From Candidatus Zixiibacteriota bacterium (lineage in GTDB: Bacteria > Zixibacteria > MSB-5A5 > GN15 > FEB-12), in assembly GCA_029860345.1 (NCBI GenBank), contig JAOUBJ010000006.1, positions 62,001-126,000 on the forward strand: a DNA stretch of 64,000 nt, in the 5' to 3' direction. A model generated the notes under the pieces. That model had not been told where the DNA came from. It saw only the letters and a list, made by a program, of their open reading frames with translations, and ran no database searches. Positions 17,749 through 27,497 of this stretch are shown here, piece by piece. Position 1 is the first letter of the stretch. Every line of letters starts with the position of its first letter. Position numbers and translations under genes: made by a program.

Positions 17749-20700
17749 AGTTTATTACCCGGCTTTACGACTTCGACCCACCTGCCCGGCTGACGAGCGT
17801 TGATCGTGGCGTCATACATTGCTTCGACGTGCACCATCGGCATGTAGAATCGTCCAAGGTAACTGGCGTTCATCAGAAAACGATAGGTCCTGGACTTGTC
17901 CCTGCGAAGGTCAAAGTAGGTGTAAACACGGTCGTCACGAATGTCCTGAAAGTTGAACCGGGAATTGGTAGTGGCCGATTGACTCTCCATGCGTTGGTTA
18001 CGAATCTCCCATCCGGAGGGCATGATAGCGGCCAATGCGAGCTCGCGGTAGTGACGATAGTCGTTGCCCGAGTGAGTCACCGTGACCTCGGCGACGATAT
18101 CCGTCCCCTGCTCCAACTTTGAGACCGCCAGCGTCTCCCCTTTGGGTGTCGTATACCGCACCTTAAGCGTCAGTCCATTGGCGGCAGCCTTCTCCCGACC
18201 GGCCGGCGGCGTACCTTCCAAAACCAGGCGCGCGAAAAGCGGATAGTCCATTTTGTTGATGACTGTCACGACTCCGGTGGTATCGTCGGTGACGGGGAGT
18301 GGCAACTGCACCAGCGGTGCCGATTCGGTAACCAGTCGGGGCGGATCATGATTCCAGGTGTAGCGAAAGCCCCACTTGTCATCCAACCTGGTGATCCCGG
18401 CATAGCGGGCCATTGCGATCAGAGCAAAAGCCGTCGACTGGGTGCTGAGGTATCTTCGGGCGCACAACACGCGAGAAATCTCCTGCACAACCGGCATGGC
18501 CCGATCCATCTGCTTCAACAAGCACAACGTTTCCAGTATCATCGCCTCGTCACGAACGTTGGAGCCGTAGGTATAAGAAAGTTCCTGATACTCTTTAACG
18601 GTTACGTCGAGATTCTCTACCATCTGTTCCGCCACCTCCGGCTGCCCGGCCAACTGGTAGGCTGCAGCCAAACGCCAGATGGCTGCCTCAGGCAGCGACG
18701 ACTCCTCTTTCAGTCGGTTCATGGCTCCCAACTCCGGCACACCGGCCAGGGCCAGCGTATAGAGTCGATATGCCTGAGCAAGCTCAGATCGCGTCTCATG
18801 CCTGACCCACGCTGCCGCTGCTTTGCGTTGATATTTTTCCCACTGCTCCATCACGCCACTGGGCAGGGCGTAACCGATGCGGGCCGCCTCCAGCAGAAAG
18901 TGTCCGGCATAACTGGAACACCAGTCGTTGGAACTGCCGGCCCCTCGCCAGTACCCAAAACCACCGTCGGACGCCTGGAATCTTGGTAGTTTGTGGATAG
19001 CCGCTTGGATATTGTTCTGGATCGCATCCTGGCGCTTCGGTCTCAGGTTCAACAGAGCGCTCAAATAGAGTTGTGGGAAAGCAGCGGATGTTGTCTGCTC
19101 CACACAGCCATGCGGGTATCGTATCAGGTAACTCAGTCGTTGGGCTAGATTCAATGGCGGTATTCGCGACACTTCGAGCGTCGCCGAATTGGTGCCGGGT
19201 GAGCCGGGCAGCGACAGTTTTGACGTCCAGGTCTTGTCCGCACCCACCGCCTGATCGACCACATCGACGACCGGGAAACCGGGCGGCTTGACCTCAAGCT
19301 CTATCACCTGTTCGGCTGTTTCACCGCCGCCGGTGGCGCGCATGACCACCTTGGCCGGACCGGGTATGAATCCAGACTTTAGTTTGAACGTGACCAGTTG
19401 ATCGCCAAGCGAGGAGAATGTGATGCTTTCAGTTGTGGCGCCCTCGACACTCAGAGCACCTTCGACATCGACGCTAACATCGACATTGTTCACCGATGGC
19501 TCCAAAGCGAACACCGAGATCGGCAAATCAACGGTTTCTTCGGTAACCATAGAGCGTGGCAGGGTGCCCAGAATCATCAACGGCTTCCGCACCGGCATTG
19601 TCTTTTCGGTGGCGCCGAAAGCGCCGTCTCGTCCAGCCACAACCATCATCCGGACCGATCCGACATATTGCGGGATATCGACCCGGTGCGTCCGGCTGTC
19701 TTGGGCCGGTAGCGCAAACGGACCCATAAACCTCACCATAGGCACAAATCGGTTAGCCTTCCTGCTTCCTTTTTCGCCGGCCGACTCACCACCGCCGATA
19801 GCCAGCAACTGTTCGAGCTTTCCGCCATAGGCGCCGGCCACCATGTCGAATAGATCCCAAGTCTTGACCCCCAGCGCTTCACGCCTGTAGAAATGGTTCC
19901 AGGGGTCCGGCGTGGGAAAGCGGGTAAGGTCCAGGAGACCCTCATCGACTATCGCCACAGTATAGGTCATGGCCCGCCCGCTTGCCTCACTCACGGCGAA
20001 TTCGGCCGTATCCGAGGGTGTTAGCACACTCGGTGCGGTGATCATCGGCGCGAGTTTCGTCCCCGGATCAGTGACCTTGATCGGAATGACACCGTACATG
20101 CGAATGGGTAGATCGTTTCCGGCTTGTAGATGTGGTTGCACGAATGTTACGTGGGCATAAACGTTGGGCGCCATATCCTCGGTTGCCGCAAACTGGTAGC
20201 GCGTCGGTTCCTCGCCCGCCTCGATCCAATCCGCTTTAACAACGCGGCTGCCGGACTCGATACTTACCAGGGCGCGACCGGCTTGACCGGTGGGAATATT
20301 CAAGACGACCTGCTCCCCCACTTGGTACTCCTCCTTATCAGACGAGAAGGTCAGCACATTGGCCGCCCCCGGCGCATCTTTGCGGGCTCGTCCGGCCCAG
20401 CCCGGCCAGTCGGCGTAGAATATCTTACCGGTCTGGTGGTTCTCTTCAAGATCACGGGCACGCACCAGGAAACGACCCCAGTTGGGATGGTTGACTCGGA
20501 AATCGTATTCTGCTAAGCCTCCCTTGATCCGGACCGTGTCAACATCGAGCGGTTCATAGCCGGTGCGTCCTATATAGTCAGCCGGTGATTCGTCACCCTT
20601 CTCCCACCACCAGCGCCAGTGGATTCTGTACAGCTTCACTTCGACCGTCCCGGAGGACACCGGTTCACCCGACCGATCTACCATGGCCAACTTGATAGTA

Positions 20701-23303
20701 TGAGTAGTATCGGTCAATAGCATACCGCGCCTGCGATCTCCTCTGGGCACGCGAAGGCCGACATAGCGAGTAAACGGGTGGTAGCGCTTGCTGCTGTAGT
20801 CCACACTGAAAGCGCCGCCCGGCTCGTAAACGCGGGTGCGAAAGGCCGCTCTCAGCATACCGGGAGCCGTCATCTTGATTTGAACCGACGGTTGAAGCGA
20901 AGTATACCCGGTGTCGTCCAGATTGCCTTCCCACAGCATGTGGCTTTCCGGCCTGAACCGCGCTGCCTGATCATCGAAAACAAACTCATCGTAGCCTTCA
21001 AACCGAGTGCGCGTCGATGCAAAAGTGACTTCGATATCCGATTTTAGTTGCTTAGCCGGTGCGCCGTGCAACCAGGCTGCCGAGAGGCTGCCGTCCAGAG
21101 TATCACCCCAGATATAGTCGGGCTCATCTCCAAAGTCGAGATTGACTTTGAGTCGGTTTGGCATGACTGTTTCGATCTTGAGTTTCTTCTCAAAGGTGGC
21201 GCCGCCCAGCTTGACCCGGGCCTTCCAGTTTCCGGTGGGAGCGTCGGGCGATGTGGCCAGCCTGAAAACATAGCAGCCGTTCTGCGTTTGTTTGCGATTG
21301 AAGGAAGTTACAAGCTGACCGCGTGAGTCGTGCAACTCGAATCTCAGCGGGTGCGTAAGGGGCAGTTGGCCTGTTTTATCCATCAACAAAAACGTGATGA
21401 ACAACGAGTCACCCGGACGCCACACGCCCCGTTCGCCGTACAGAAAACCCTTGAAGCCACCGGCTACCGACTCGCCGGCTACATCAAAATGACTGACCGA
21501 CAGCGATGTTCCATCGGCCAGGCGCAGGTACCCGGTTTGGTCGCCTCGTTTGGCAACCAGCAGAAAAGGCGTTTGCTCGGTATGGATAACAGCCATGCCC
21601 CGCCCGTCGGTGACGGCACTGCCCACACCGGTCTGCGCGTAATCATACAGCGTGACATCAACACCGCTCAACGGCTTGGTTGTTCCGATATCGGTGGCCA
21701 CCACCAGTACACTGTCGTTGGCGCCTTTCTTGGCGATCAGTCCCATGTCCGACATTAGAACATTGCGCGAGACGGTGTGACCCTGTGACCAATAGCCCTT
21801 GTAGTAGGCCGGATGGCAGGGATCGTTGCGATGCTCGTTCATTTCGCGCCATCCGATCCCGGCGGCTGTCTCCATGGCTTCCCAATTGGAGTTCTCAAGC
21901 GGGCTATCCCAACCACTTTGCCACAACTCGTTCGGTCGCCAGTCGGCGTCGGTGTCCCGGCAGGGATACATCACGTGGCGGCGCTGGAAACTTAGGGTAA
22001 GATGATACAGCCCGGCCGGATGGTTCTCAACCAGCGGACGAACGTCCAGACCGTAACGAATCCACTCGTTAACCCGACCCATGACCAGGTCCAACGGCAC
22101 CGTCTCCTTCCAAACAACGCGACCGACCCTTCGCATCTCCCGTCCACCTTTCAGATCATTGACCTGCAAAAACTGCGACATACTGCCCTCAGCGATCGGC
22201 GTAGCTTCCACCACCACCGCACGCAGATTGACCGCCTCGAAGGGCACAGTCAGTCCTTCGGTGCCCGGGACTATCACACCCTGCCCAACGAATCTGAGAG
22301 CCGGATTGGTCTGTGGGAAACTGACGCTTTGCGAAGTTACACCGCGAAGCTTCTGGCCCAGACTATTTTGCACACCGGCTGCGATAGTCACGCTGACATC
22401 CCCAATCCATTGATTCTGATTGTAGACGCGCACTACGTTGCCGTCGATACTGAAACGTGGGCGCTGCACTTTCTCAACAGTGATCAACCCGCCCAGGCTT
22501 TGATCTTTTTGAACCGGATCACTGAACCGAATCTCTACATACTGTTCTCTATCCTGCACGGCTCGAAACTGCGTAACGCTGAATGTGTTGACCGGCGGGA
22601 TAACCACCTCCTGCCTGCCTTCAAGATCGACACCAATGGGATCGCCGTCCCATTCCAAAAGGACCAGCGATGAGTCGTCACCCCTGAAGACGCTATCGAC
22701 TACAAAGACGTGCATCCGTTGATCGTCATCGTGGCGCCAGCTAATCGGCAGTTCTCTACCTGCCTGCTCGGCTATGAGCAGTTGCTCGACACCCGAGGCA
22801 TACTCGGCATCAGCCGTTAGCAGGCGGCCGTTCAACTGTTGTATGGCCAGTACCTTCTCATCCACGATCTGCAAGCCCTCGACGTTGACCGTGAACGACT
22901 GGGTCATAACGGTGAACTCAAAACTGAATCTGTCCTGCCTCAACTGTCCTTCAACAAAGTCCGCCAGGAACACAGTGACATGATAGGTTTGCCCGGCCGG
23001 CAGCCGTTCAGCGGGGCGAAATTCAAGACGGTTCTTGTCACTGAACAAAAGCACACCCTCAAGCTCCGGTTCAAAGATCAGCTGCGAACCTGTGAGCGGC
23101 AGGTTGACTTCGCTGGTATCGACTATGTCGTTAACAAAACGAATTCCGATACTACTTTCGCGCGAGATCACTCCCGATGTGTGTGCCGAGATGATCTCCT
23201 CCGGCGCCGGGATGATTTCCCCAGTGTCCTTGTCGCCCGTGCACGAGACAAAAAGCAGACCAAGGCACAGAATGACGCCCGCCAAATTGATTGGGTTTTG
23301 CAT
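17745..23303 (-). CDS. Bacterial alpha-2-macroglobulin lipoprotein
   Basis: 1852 residues from ATG 23303, preceded by GGAGGTG eight bases upstream. The lipoprotein signal peptide ends in LLFVSC-T, so it is anchored in a membrane, probably facing the periplasm. The macroglobulin-like beta domains fill the N-terminal two thirds; FLYGERGVWRPGDSLFITFLL is the typical MG segment. The thioester motif is HGC-V-E-Q at C1400, opening the alpha-helical TED region (SSNDWCSSYAGHFLLEAARIGYALP). Such proteins trap proteases that cleave a bait region, through a reactive Cys-Gln thioester. The overlap with pbpC matches the E. coli yfhM-pbpC pair. Confidence 0.95.
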   Translation of the reverse strand: MQNPINLAGVILCLGLLFVSCTGDKDTGEIIPAPEEIISAHTSGVISRESSIGIRFVNDIVDTSEVNLPLTGSQLIFEPELEGVLLFSDKNRLEFRPAERLPAGQTYHVTVFLADFVEGQLRQDRFSFEFTVMTQSFTVNVEGLQIVDEKVLAIQQLNGRLLTADAEYASGVEQLLIAEQAGRELPISWRHDDDQRMHVFVVDSVFRGDDSSLVLLEWDGDPIGVDLEGRQEVVIPPVNTFSVTQFRAVQDREQYVEIRFSDPVQKDQSLGGLITVEKVQRPRFSIDGNVVRVYNQNQWIGDVSVTIAAGVQNSLGQKLRGVTSQSVSFPQTNPALRFVGQGVIVPGTEGLTVPFEAVNLRAVVVEATPIAEGSMSQFLQVNDLKGGREMRRVGRVVWKETVPLDLVMGRVNEWIRYGLDVRPLVENHPAGLYHLTLSFQRRHVMYPCRDTDADWRPNELWQSGWDSPLENSNWEAMETAAGIGWREMNEHRNDPCHPAYYKGYWSQGHTVSRNVLMSDMGLIAKKGANDSVLVVATDIGTTKPLSGVDVTLYDYAQTGVGSAVTDGRGMAVIHTEQTPFLLVAKRGDQTGYLRLADGTSLSVSHFDVAGESVAGGFKGFLYGERGVWRPGDSLFITFLLMDKTGQLPLTHPLRFELHDSRGQLVTSFNRKQTQNGCYVFRLATSPDAPTGNWKARVKLGGATFEKKLKIETVMPNRLKVNLDFGDEPDYIWGDTLDGSLSAAWLHGAPAKQLKSDIEVTFASTRTRFEGYDEFVFDDQAARFRPESHMLWEGNLDDTGYTSLQPSVQIKMTAPGMLRAAFRTRVYEPGGAFSVDYSSKRYHPFTRYVGLRVPRGDRRRGMLLTDTTHTIKLAMVDRSGEPVSSGTVEVKLYRIHWRWWWEKGDESPADYIGRTGYEPLDVDTVRIKGGLAEYDFRVNHPNWGRFLVRARDLEENHQTGKIFYADWPGWAGRARKDAPGAANVLTFSSDKEEYQVGEQVVLNIPTGQAGRALVSIESGSRVVKADWIEAGEEPTRYQFAATEDMAPNVYAHVTFVQPHLQAGNDLPIRMYGVIPIKVTDPGTKLAPMITAPSVLTPSDTAEFAVSEASGRAMTYTVAIVDEGLLDLTRFPTPDPWNHFYRREALGVKTWDLFDMVAGAYGGKLEQLLAIGGGESAGEKGSRKANRFVPMVRFMGPFALPAQDSRTHRVDIPQYVGSVRMMVVAGRDGAFGATEKTMPVRKPLMILGTLPRSMVTEETVDLPISVFALEPSVNNVDVSVDVEGALSVEGATTESITFSSLGDQLVTFKLKSGFIPGPAKVVMRATGGGETAEQVIELEVKPPGFPVVDVVDQAVGADKTWTSKLSLPGSPGTNSATLEVSRIPPLNLAQRLSYLIRYPHGCVEQTTSAAFPQLYLSALLNLRPKRQDAIQNNIQAAIHKLPRFQASDGGFGYWRGAGSSNDWCSSYAGHFLLEAARIGYALPSGVMEQWEKYQRKAAAAWVRHETRSELAQAYRLYTLALAGVPELGAMNRLKEESSLPEAAIWRLAAAYQLAGQPEVAEQMVENLDVTVKEYQELSYTYGSNVRDEAMILETLCLLKQMDRAMPVVQEISRVLCARRYLSTQSTAFALIAMARYAGITRLDDKWGFRYTWNHDPPRLVTESAPLVQLPLPVTDDTTGVVTVINKMDYPLFARLVLEGTPPAGREKAAANGLTLKVRYTTPKGETLAVSKLEQGTDIVAEVTVTHSGNDYRHYRELALAAIMPSGWEIRNQRMESQSATTNSRFNFQDIRDDRVYTYFDLRRDKSRTYRFLMNASYLGRFYMPMVHVEAMYDATINARQPGRWVEVVKPGNKL

Positions 23304-23925
23304 TTGAACACACCTCCACAATTACGTTAAGTATCTTCAACATTGAGGGTGTTAATCATTATACCGCGCTAACTTTCTAACGGCAAGATTTTTGTTGGAA
23401 TTATCTATCTTTGAGACAGGCGAGCGGAGACGAGTAGGTCGGGTCCGTCTGCGCCTGCGCGACGTGGCGTGAACCCGCCAATCCTGGAGGATCACGGCTT
23501 GACCGTGTCGGAACCGCAATGGTACTGACCTACAACAGCAATCCGGCCACCCCCTCATGGTGAGCGGAGTCGAACCATGAACGCTCGGTAGGACTCACGG
23601 AACGCCATCTAGAGCGAAGCAACGGGTGGATTCTTAGTGTCATTCCGGCCAAGGCCGGAATCCAGGTCTGTATTCGAAGCCTCTTGTAGGTCAGGTCTCT
23701 CTTCTCATGAAGAAGGGTGGCCACGCTACTAAGAGAAGATGGATTCCCGCCTGCGCGGGAATGACAAATTGGGCGCGGGAATGACAAATTGGGCGCGGGA
23801 ATGACAAATGGGCGCGGGATTTACAATTTGGATGCGGGAATGGCTCGGCCACGGCATCCGGCGCGATCCGAAGATCACTCCGGCACACTCAAGGGGCGTA
23901 GCGCCAGAAGGCGGTTTATCGCAGT
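23304..23925. repeat. Repeat-rich intergenic region, including a 20-nt tandem repeat
   Basis: No gene is supported. 23441-23480 is a copy of the GGGTCCGTC...GTGAACCCGCC repeat. 23566-23589 is a CTTCGACTCCGCTC-type hairpin in inverse orientation. 23640-23664 is an ATTCCGGCC/GGCCGGAAT palindrome. From 23753 to about 23834 a 20-base unit (GCGCGGGAATGACAAATTGG) is repeated about four times, the last copies degraded. The AT-rich 23330-23410 part probably holds the alpha-2-macroglobulin promoter, but I cannot place clear boxes. Confidence 0.7.
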
Positions 23926-25125
23926 CTACTCACCGGTCATGAGAAACAGCGGTTGCATTTCGAAACTTTTGTACTGAGGGCGCAGCCGGTTTGTGTCGTA
24001 ATGCTTGGCCACGTCGACGTATTTCTTGGAACTGGTAACAACGTCGAGAGGCATGTCATCATAGCGACCGTTCTTCAGCACCACCAGTCTGCCATGGATC
24101 CCTTTAAGCACCAAATCGAGAGCCAGATTACCGTAGGCCATCGGCACAACAGAATCGATAGCATCCGGATCACCGCCCCGCACCAGGTAGCCCAGTTTTT
24201 GATTGATGACATTGATCGGCTTGCCTTTGTTGAACTCCGAAGACATGTCCTTCAATTGTGCCGACACCAACTCGCCGATACCGCCCAGTTTGGCATGACC
24301 GAAAGCGTCTTTTTCATGGTCTTTGAACACCATCTCGCTGCCTTCAAAGATGGCTCCTTCAGACACGAGGACAACCGAGTAATTACTGGGATTGACCCGT
24401 CGATCATGGGCCAGCAATTCCGTCAGTCGTCCGACATCGAACTTGTGCTCGGGGATAACACAGCGATTGGCCGCCCCGGCCATAGTGGGCAGCATGGCCG
24501 TGAAGCCTGCATACCGCCCAAATACTTCAAGAACGAGAAACCGCTCATGCGAACCGGCCGAAGTTCGTAGCGAGTTGGTCATCTGAATGGTGCGGGTGAC
24601 GCAGGTGCTGAAACCGATGCAATAATCGGTGCCGGGTACGTCGTTGTCCATCGTTTTTGGAATTGCGAGAACCTTGACGCCTTCCTTGTAGAGACGCACA
24701 CCGTAGCTGAGAGTGTCATCGCCGCCAATCGGTATAAGAAAATCTATCCCCAGAAAGTCGAGATTCTTGAGCACCTCGCCGGTCAGATCGTTGATCTCGT
24801 CGTTGTAATCCTTCCGCAAGTGTTCCGGTACGCCCGCTTTGGCCACCCGGCCCGGATGTGTGCGAGATGTGTGCAGGAATGTACCGCCGGTCCGCCCGGC
24901 TTTGTTGACGATTTCCTCGCTGAGAACCTGAAACTGATTGCTGTTGTCAACCTGGGGATCGCGAATGATCTCCATGATACCGGACCAGCCCCGCCTGAGG
25001 CCCACCACCTGATATCCTTCGCGGATAGCTCGGATCGTGACAGCTCTGATGGCCGGATTCAATCCGGGAACATCGCCACCGCCGGTTAAGATACCTATCA
25101 CGCCTTTTTTATCGGACCCTGACAT
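23926..25125 (-). CDS. 6-phosphofructokinase, pyrophosphate-type active site
   Basis: 399 residues. It phosphorylates fructose 6-phosphate in glycolysis. The first motif is GILTGGGDVPGLN. The donor-specificity positions read GGDD (D137, where ATP enzymes have GGDG) and IPKTMDND (K157, where ATP enzymes have G in PGTIDND). Asp plus Lys at these two positions is the known signature of PPi-dependent enzymes. Substrate residues are in TMDNDVPGTDYCIGF and EVFGRYAGF. This suggests a reversible, PPi-using step rather than the ATP enzyme. Many databases would call it simply PfkA. Stand-alone gene on the minus strand; no clear regulatory site. Confidence 0.88.
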   Translation of the reverse strand: MSGSDKKGVIGILTGGGDVPGLNPAIRAVTIRAIREGYQVVGLRRGWSGIMEIIRDPQVDNSNQFQVLSEEIVNKAGRTGGTFLHTSRTHPGRVAKAGVPEHLRKDYNDEINDLTGEVLKNLDFLGIDFLIPIGGDDTLSYGVRLYKEGVKVLAIPKTMDNDVPGTDYCIGFSTCVTRTIQMTNSLRTSAGSHERFLVLEVFGRYAGFTAMLPTMAGAANRCVIPEHKFDVGRLTELLAHDRRVNPSNYSVVLVSEGAIFEGSEMVFKDHEKDAFGHAKLGGIGELVSAQLKDMSSEFNKGKPINVINQKLGYLVRGGDPDAIDSVVPMAYGNLALDLVLKGIHGRLVVLKNGRYDDMPLDVVTSSKKYVDVAKHYDTNRLRPQYKSFEMQPLFLMTGE

Positions 25126-25311
25126 ATTCGAATCTCCTTTTTGAAACCCAAGCCTGTATCATACCGATCTCAGCCTCCTATGTAACCAATATCCGACGTT
25201 TTCGCAATCACTGGATTAACAGACAGACAGCCACGAGTTATAAGTTGACTAATCCTCTTCACTTTACTACCCGTTGTTCGCAACTGAAGACCTGGCCTTG
25301 AAAGGAATATT

Positions 25312-25764
25312 GTGAGCAACACTGTTTTGAGTTGGCTGCTGGATAAAAAGCAGGATCGCTATCGTCGGGCGCAGGTGGATTTGGGGCTGCTGGTGCTCCG
25401 AGTAGGTTTGGGATTGATGATGGCCTTCAGTCATGGTTGGGGGAAGTTGATCGGATTTGCCGAGAGGTCAGAAAGCTTTTCGGACCCACTGGGGGTTGGT
25501 TCGGCGCTGTCTCTGGGACTGACTGTATTCGCCGAGTTTTTCTGTGCTCTGGCCATACTGTTGGGCCTGCTTACCAGGGCGGCAGCTATTCCCTTGATCG
25601 TGACCATGATGGTCGCCGCCTTTGTTGTCCACGGCGCTGATCCCTGGGCTAAGAAGGAGTTCGCGATGCTCTATCTGGTGCCTCTGCTGACTATTCTGAT
25701 GGCCGGACCGGGGAAGTACTCGCTGGATCACAAGCTCTTTGGTGGCAGTGATCGGCAAACCTGA
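25312..25764 (+). CDS. DoxX-family membrane protein
   Basis: 150 residues from GTG 25312, with AAAGGA five bases upstream. It has four hydrophobic segments of the DoxX/SURF4 type, opening with DLGLLVLRVGLGLMMAFSHGWGK and continuing with VFAEFFCALAILLGLLTRAA and IPLIVTMMVAAFVVHG, then KEFAMLYLVPLLTILMAGPG. The family includes inner-membrane oxidoreductase-associated proteins, but the role of this branch is unknown. Confidence 0.82.
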   Translation: MSNTVLSWLLDKKQDRYRRAQVDLGLLVLRVGLGLMMAFSHGWGKLIGFAERSESFSDPLGVGSALSLGLTVFAEFFCALAILLGLLTRAAAIPLIVTMMVAAFVVHGADPWAKKEFAMLYLVPLLTILMAGPGKYSLDHKLFGGSDRQT

Positions 25765-25775
25765 GCCGGAAAACA

Positions 25776-26615
25776 TCAGATCGTGTCGGCGGTAAACAGG
25801 TAGTTTGGGCGGATATAGGCTACCTCGAATCCGTAGCGTACCATATTACGATACGACGGCGCCGATTGTTCAGCCGTCTGTTCGGCGGTTTCAACCACTA
25901 ACCACTTACAGCCAAGGTCGGTTGCATCTATCGCCCGCTGCGCCAGCAGAGCCGCCTGCCCGCCGCGTCCGCGGTAATCCGGCAAGGTCGCAGCGAAGTC
26001 AATCCAGGCACATTCCTCTTGAAAGAACGCAGCCGCCGTGGCCACCGGCGTGTCACCGTCAAACGCGATATAATGCCGCCATCCGGGACGACCAATCGAT
26101 GACGCCACCCAAGGCACCAACGGCTGCGGCCACTCGAAACTATCCACTACTATCTGTCCGAAAGCCTCGGCATGTTCGGTGGTGATCTGCAGAACTTCGA
26201 GATCGCTTGTGAATTTGGGAATAGGCTCGGCAGCGCGGTACAGTTTTACCCAGTTGTTATAATGATAAAGCCCGGCTTCCTCGATAGACGCGACCAAACC
26301 AGGTCCCACCACCGGAAGACATGCCTGGATGAAGAATCGTGGTACGCCGCGCTGCTTGTATTGGGCGATCAACGCGAACAGATCGGATGTCGATGTCGGT
26401 GCTCTAAGCCCAAGCCCTATCACGCGGTTGAAAGCGAGGACATTGACTTTCGACGCAGCCGCGGCACAGACGTTGTCTATGGGCAGCAGGTCCACACCGC
26501 ATGCAACTGCTACTTCGACCGTGGCCGCCCGGTGGAAATCCGACCAGGCTGCTACCTCAATTCGCTCAAGACTTCGGATGAATTCCAGGTCGCGCATCTG
26601 GTTACGTTCCATCAT
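25776..26615 (-). CDS. GNAT-family N-acetyltransferase
   Basis: 279 residues. The acetyl-CoA binding core is in the C-terminal half: DGDTPVATAAAFFQEECAWIDFAATLPDYRGRGGQAALLAQRAIDAT, where RGRGGQAAL is the pyrophosphate loop (Q/RxxGxG/A), followed by the VVETAEQ strand and YRNMVRYGFEVAYIR. The N-terminal 120 residues form a second, degenerate GNAT-like half. The acceptor substrate cannot be inferred. Convergent with doxX, with 11 bases between the stops. Confidence 0.82.
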   Translation of the reverse strand: MMERNQMRDLEFIRSLERIEVAAWSDFHRAATVEVAVACGVDLLPIDNVCAAAASKVNVLAFNRVIGLGLRAPTSTSDLFALIAQYKQRGVPRFFIQACLPVVGPGLVASIEEAGLYHYNNWVKLYRAAEPIPKFTSDLEVLQITTEHAEAFGQIVVDSFEWPQPLVPWVASSIGRPGWRHYIAFDGDTPVATAAAFFQEECAWIDFAATLPDYRGRGGQAALLAQRAIDATDLGCKWLVVETAEQTAEQSAPSYRNMVRYGFEVAYIRPNYLFTADTI

Positions 26616-26762
26616 TACACGGGGACCACACGGTCCTGGCTTATTGATACACCCTCGTCAACCTCATTGCGGACCACGCGGCCATAAATGGCTTTCAAGT
26701 TGCGTGGTGCGGCAATCTCGATTCGTTGCACACGTGTCATGCCGGGGCGGAGTCGAGGCAAG

Positions 26763-26810
26763 AGATTGCCGCACTCGTCCCACGCGACGCGGGACTCGTT
26801 CGCAATGACG
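26763..26810. repeat. GATTGCCGCACTC/GCAATGAC intergenic repeat
   Basis: This stretch between two minus-strand genes reads GATTGCCGCACTCGTCCC, then GGGACTCGTTCGCAATGAC, with GTCCC/GGGAC arms. It is the type of imperfect palindrome dispersed in many bacterial genomes. The small frame across it (a 70-residue peptide containing RLRPGMT) is a repeat translation. Confidence 0.5.
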
Positions 26811-26857
26811 ACCGAAAGGACTTTCACGACCGGTTGGGTCGGCGTTGGGCGACCGCT

Positions 26858-27349
26858 TTAGAACGACCAGTTGACAATCGGGAAAACCGGAAACTGTCCG
26901 CCCTGTTTGATGATATTCACCAGGCCAATCTGAAGCCCGTGCATGGTCACCGCATAGTTTACAAGTCCAAGCTGGACCCCGCTTACATGGTTGGCGTGGT
27001 TAACCAGTCCCGACTGGAAGCCTTCCATAGTACCTTTGGTCACGTTGACAAAACAATCCTGCCAGCCGGTGAAATCCGAGTCAGCCATACCGACAGCACC
27101 CCACTGATAACCGAGAAACGGCCCGGTAGTGGTGTGATTGACCAGACCGAGGTCCACTCCGGTAACGCTGACATTGCGACCATAAATCATGTTCAGCCGC
27201 AAACCCTTGATGGTTATTGCTTCCGGAAAAAGTTGCACCGGGTTGAACAGTGCAAGCTGTATAGGTTTTTCCTGAGCCGAGGCCGGGACACCGACCAACA
27301 TTAGGGCCACCAGGGCCACCCCACCCAGCACCATCAGTTTCCTAGTCAT
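26858..27349 (-). CDS. Secreted protein with GLVN-type repeats, function unknown
   Basis: 163 residues from ATG 27349, set by AGGAGG five bases upstream. A signal peptide (KLMVLGGVALVALMLVGVPASA) is followed by about five repeats of the form G-x-x-x-G-L-V-N, for example VDLGLVNH, FQSGLVNH, VQLGLVNY and LQIGLVNI, with a degenerate copy (DCFVNV). The protein ends VFPIVNWSF. Short repeats of this kind are known in surface proteins of Leptospira and other groups and may form a beta-structured outer-membrane or surface element. The terminal aromatic residue suits an outer-membrane location, but this is inference. Confidence 0.65.
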   Translation of the reverse strand: MTRKLMVLGGVALVALMLVGVPASAQEKPIQLALFNPVQLFPEAITIKGLRLNMIYGRNVSVTGVDLGLVNHTTTGPFLGYQWGAVGMADSDFTGWQDCFVNVTKGTMEGFQSGLVNHANHVSGVQLGLVNYAVTMHGLQIGLVNIIKQGGQFPVFPIVNWSF

Positions 27350-27497
27350 CTGATCCTCCTGATTTGACCTCGCACACGCCGACTCCTTCACCGATCAGTC
27401 AAGCCGGCCGCCTGCATTTTTGAACTTCCTGTTGTTCCCATACTGTCATAGTGGATGCACATTGTCAATCAAAATCGACGCCAGCTTGCTCCGGGGA

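Noticed and set aside
23753-23834. CRISPR array
   Set aside because: The 20-base units are contiguous with no spacers, and no cas genes are nearby.
26615-26827. 70-residue minus-strand frame
   Set aside because: It is largely the translation of a dispersed palindrome (RLRPGMT type) and has no family or ribosome site support.
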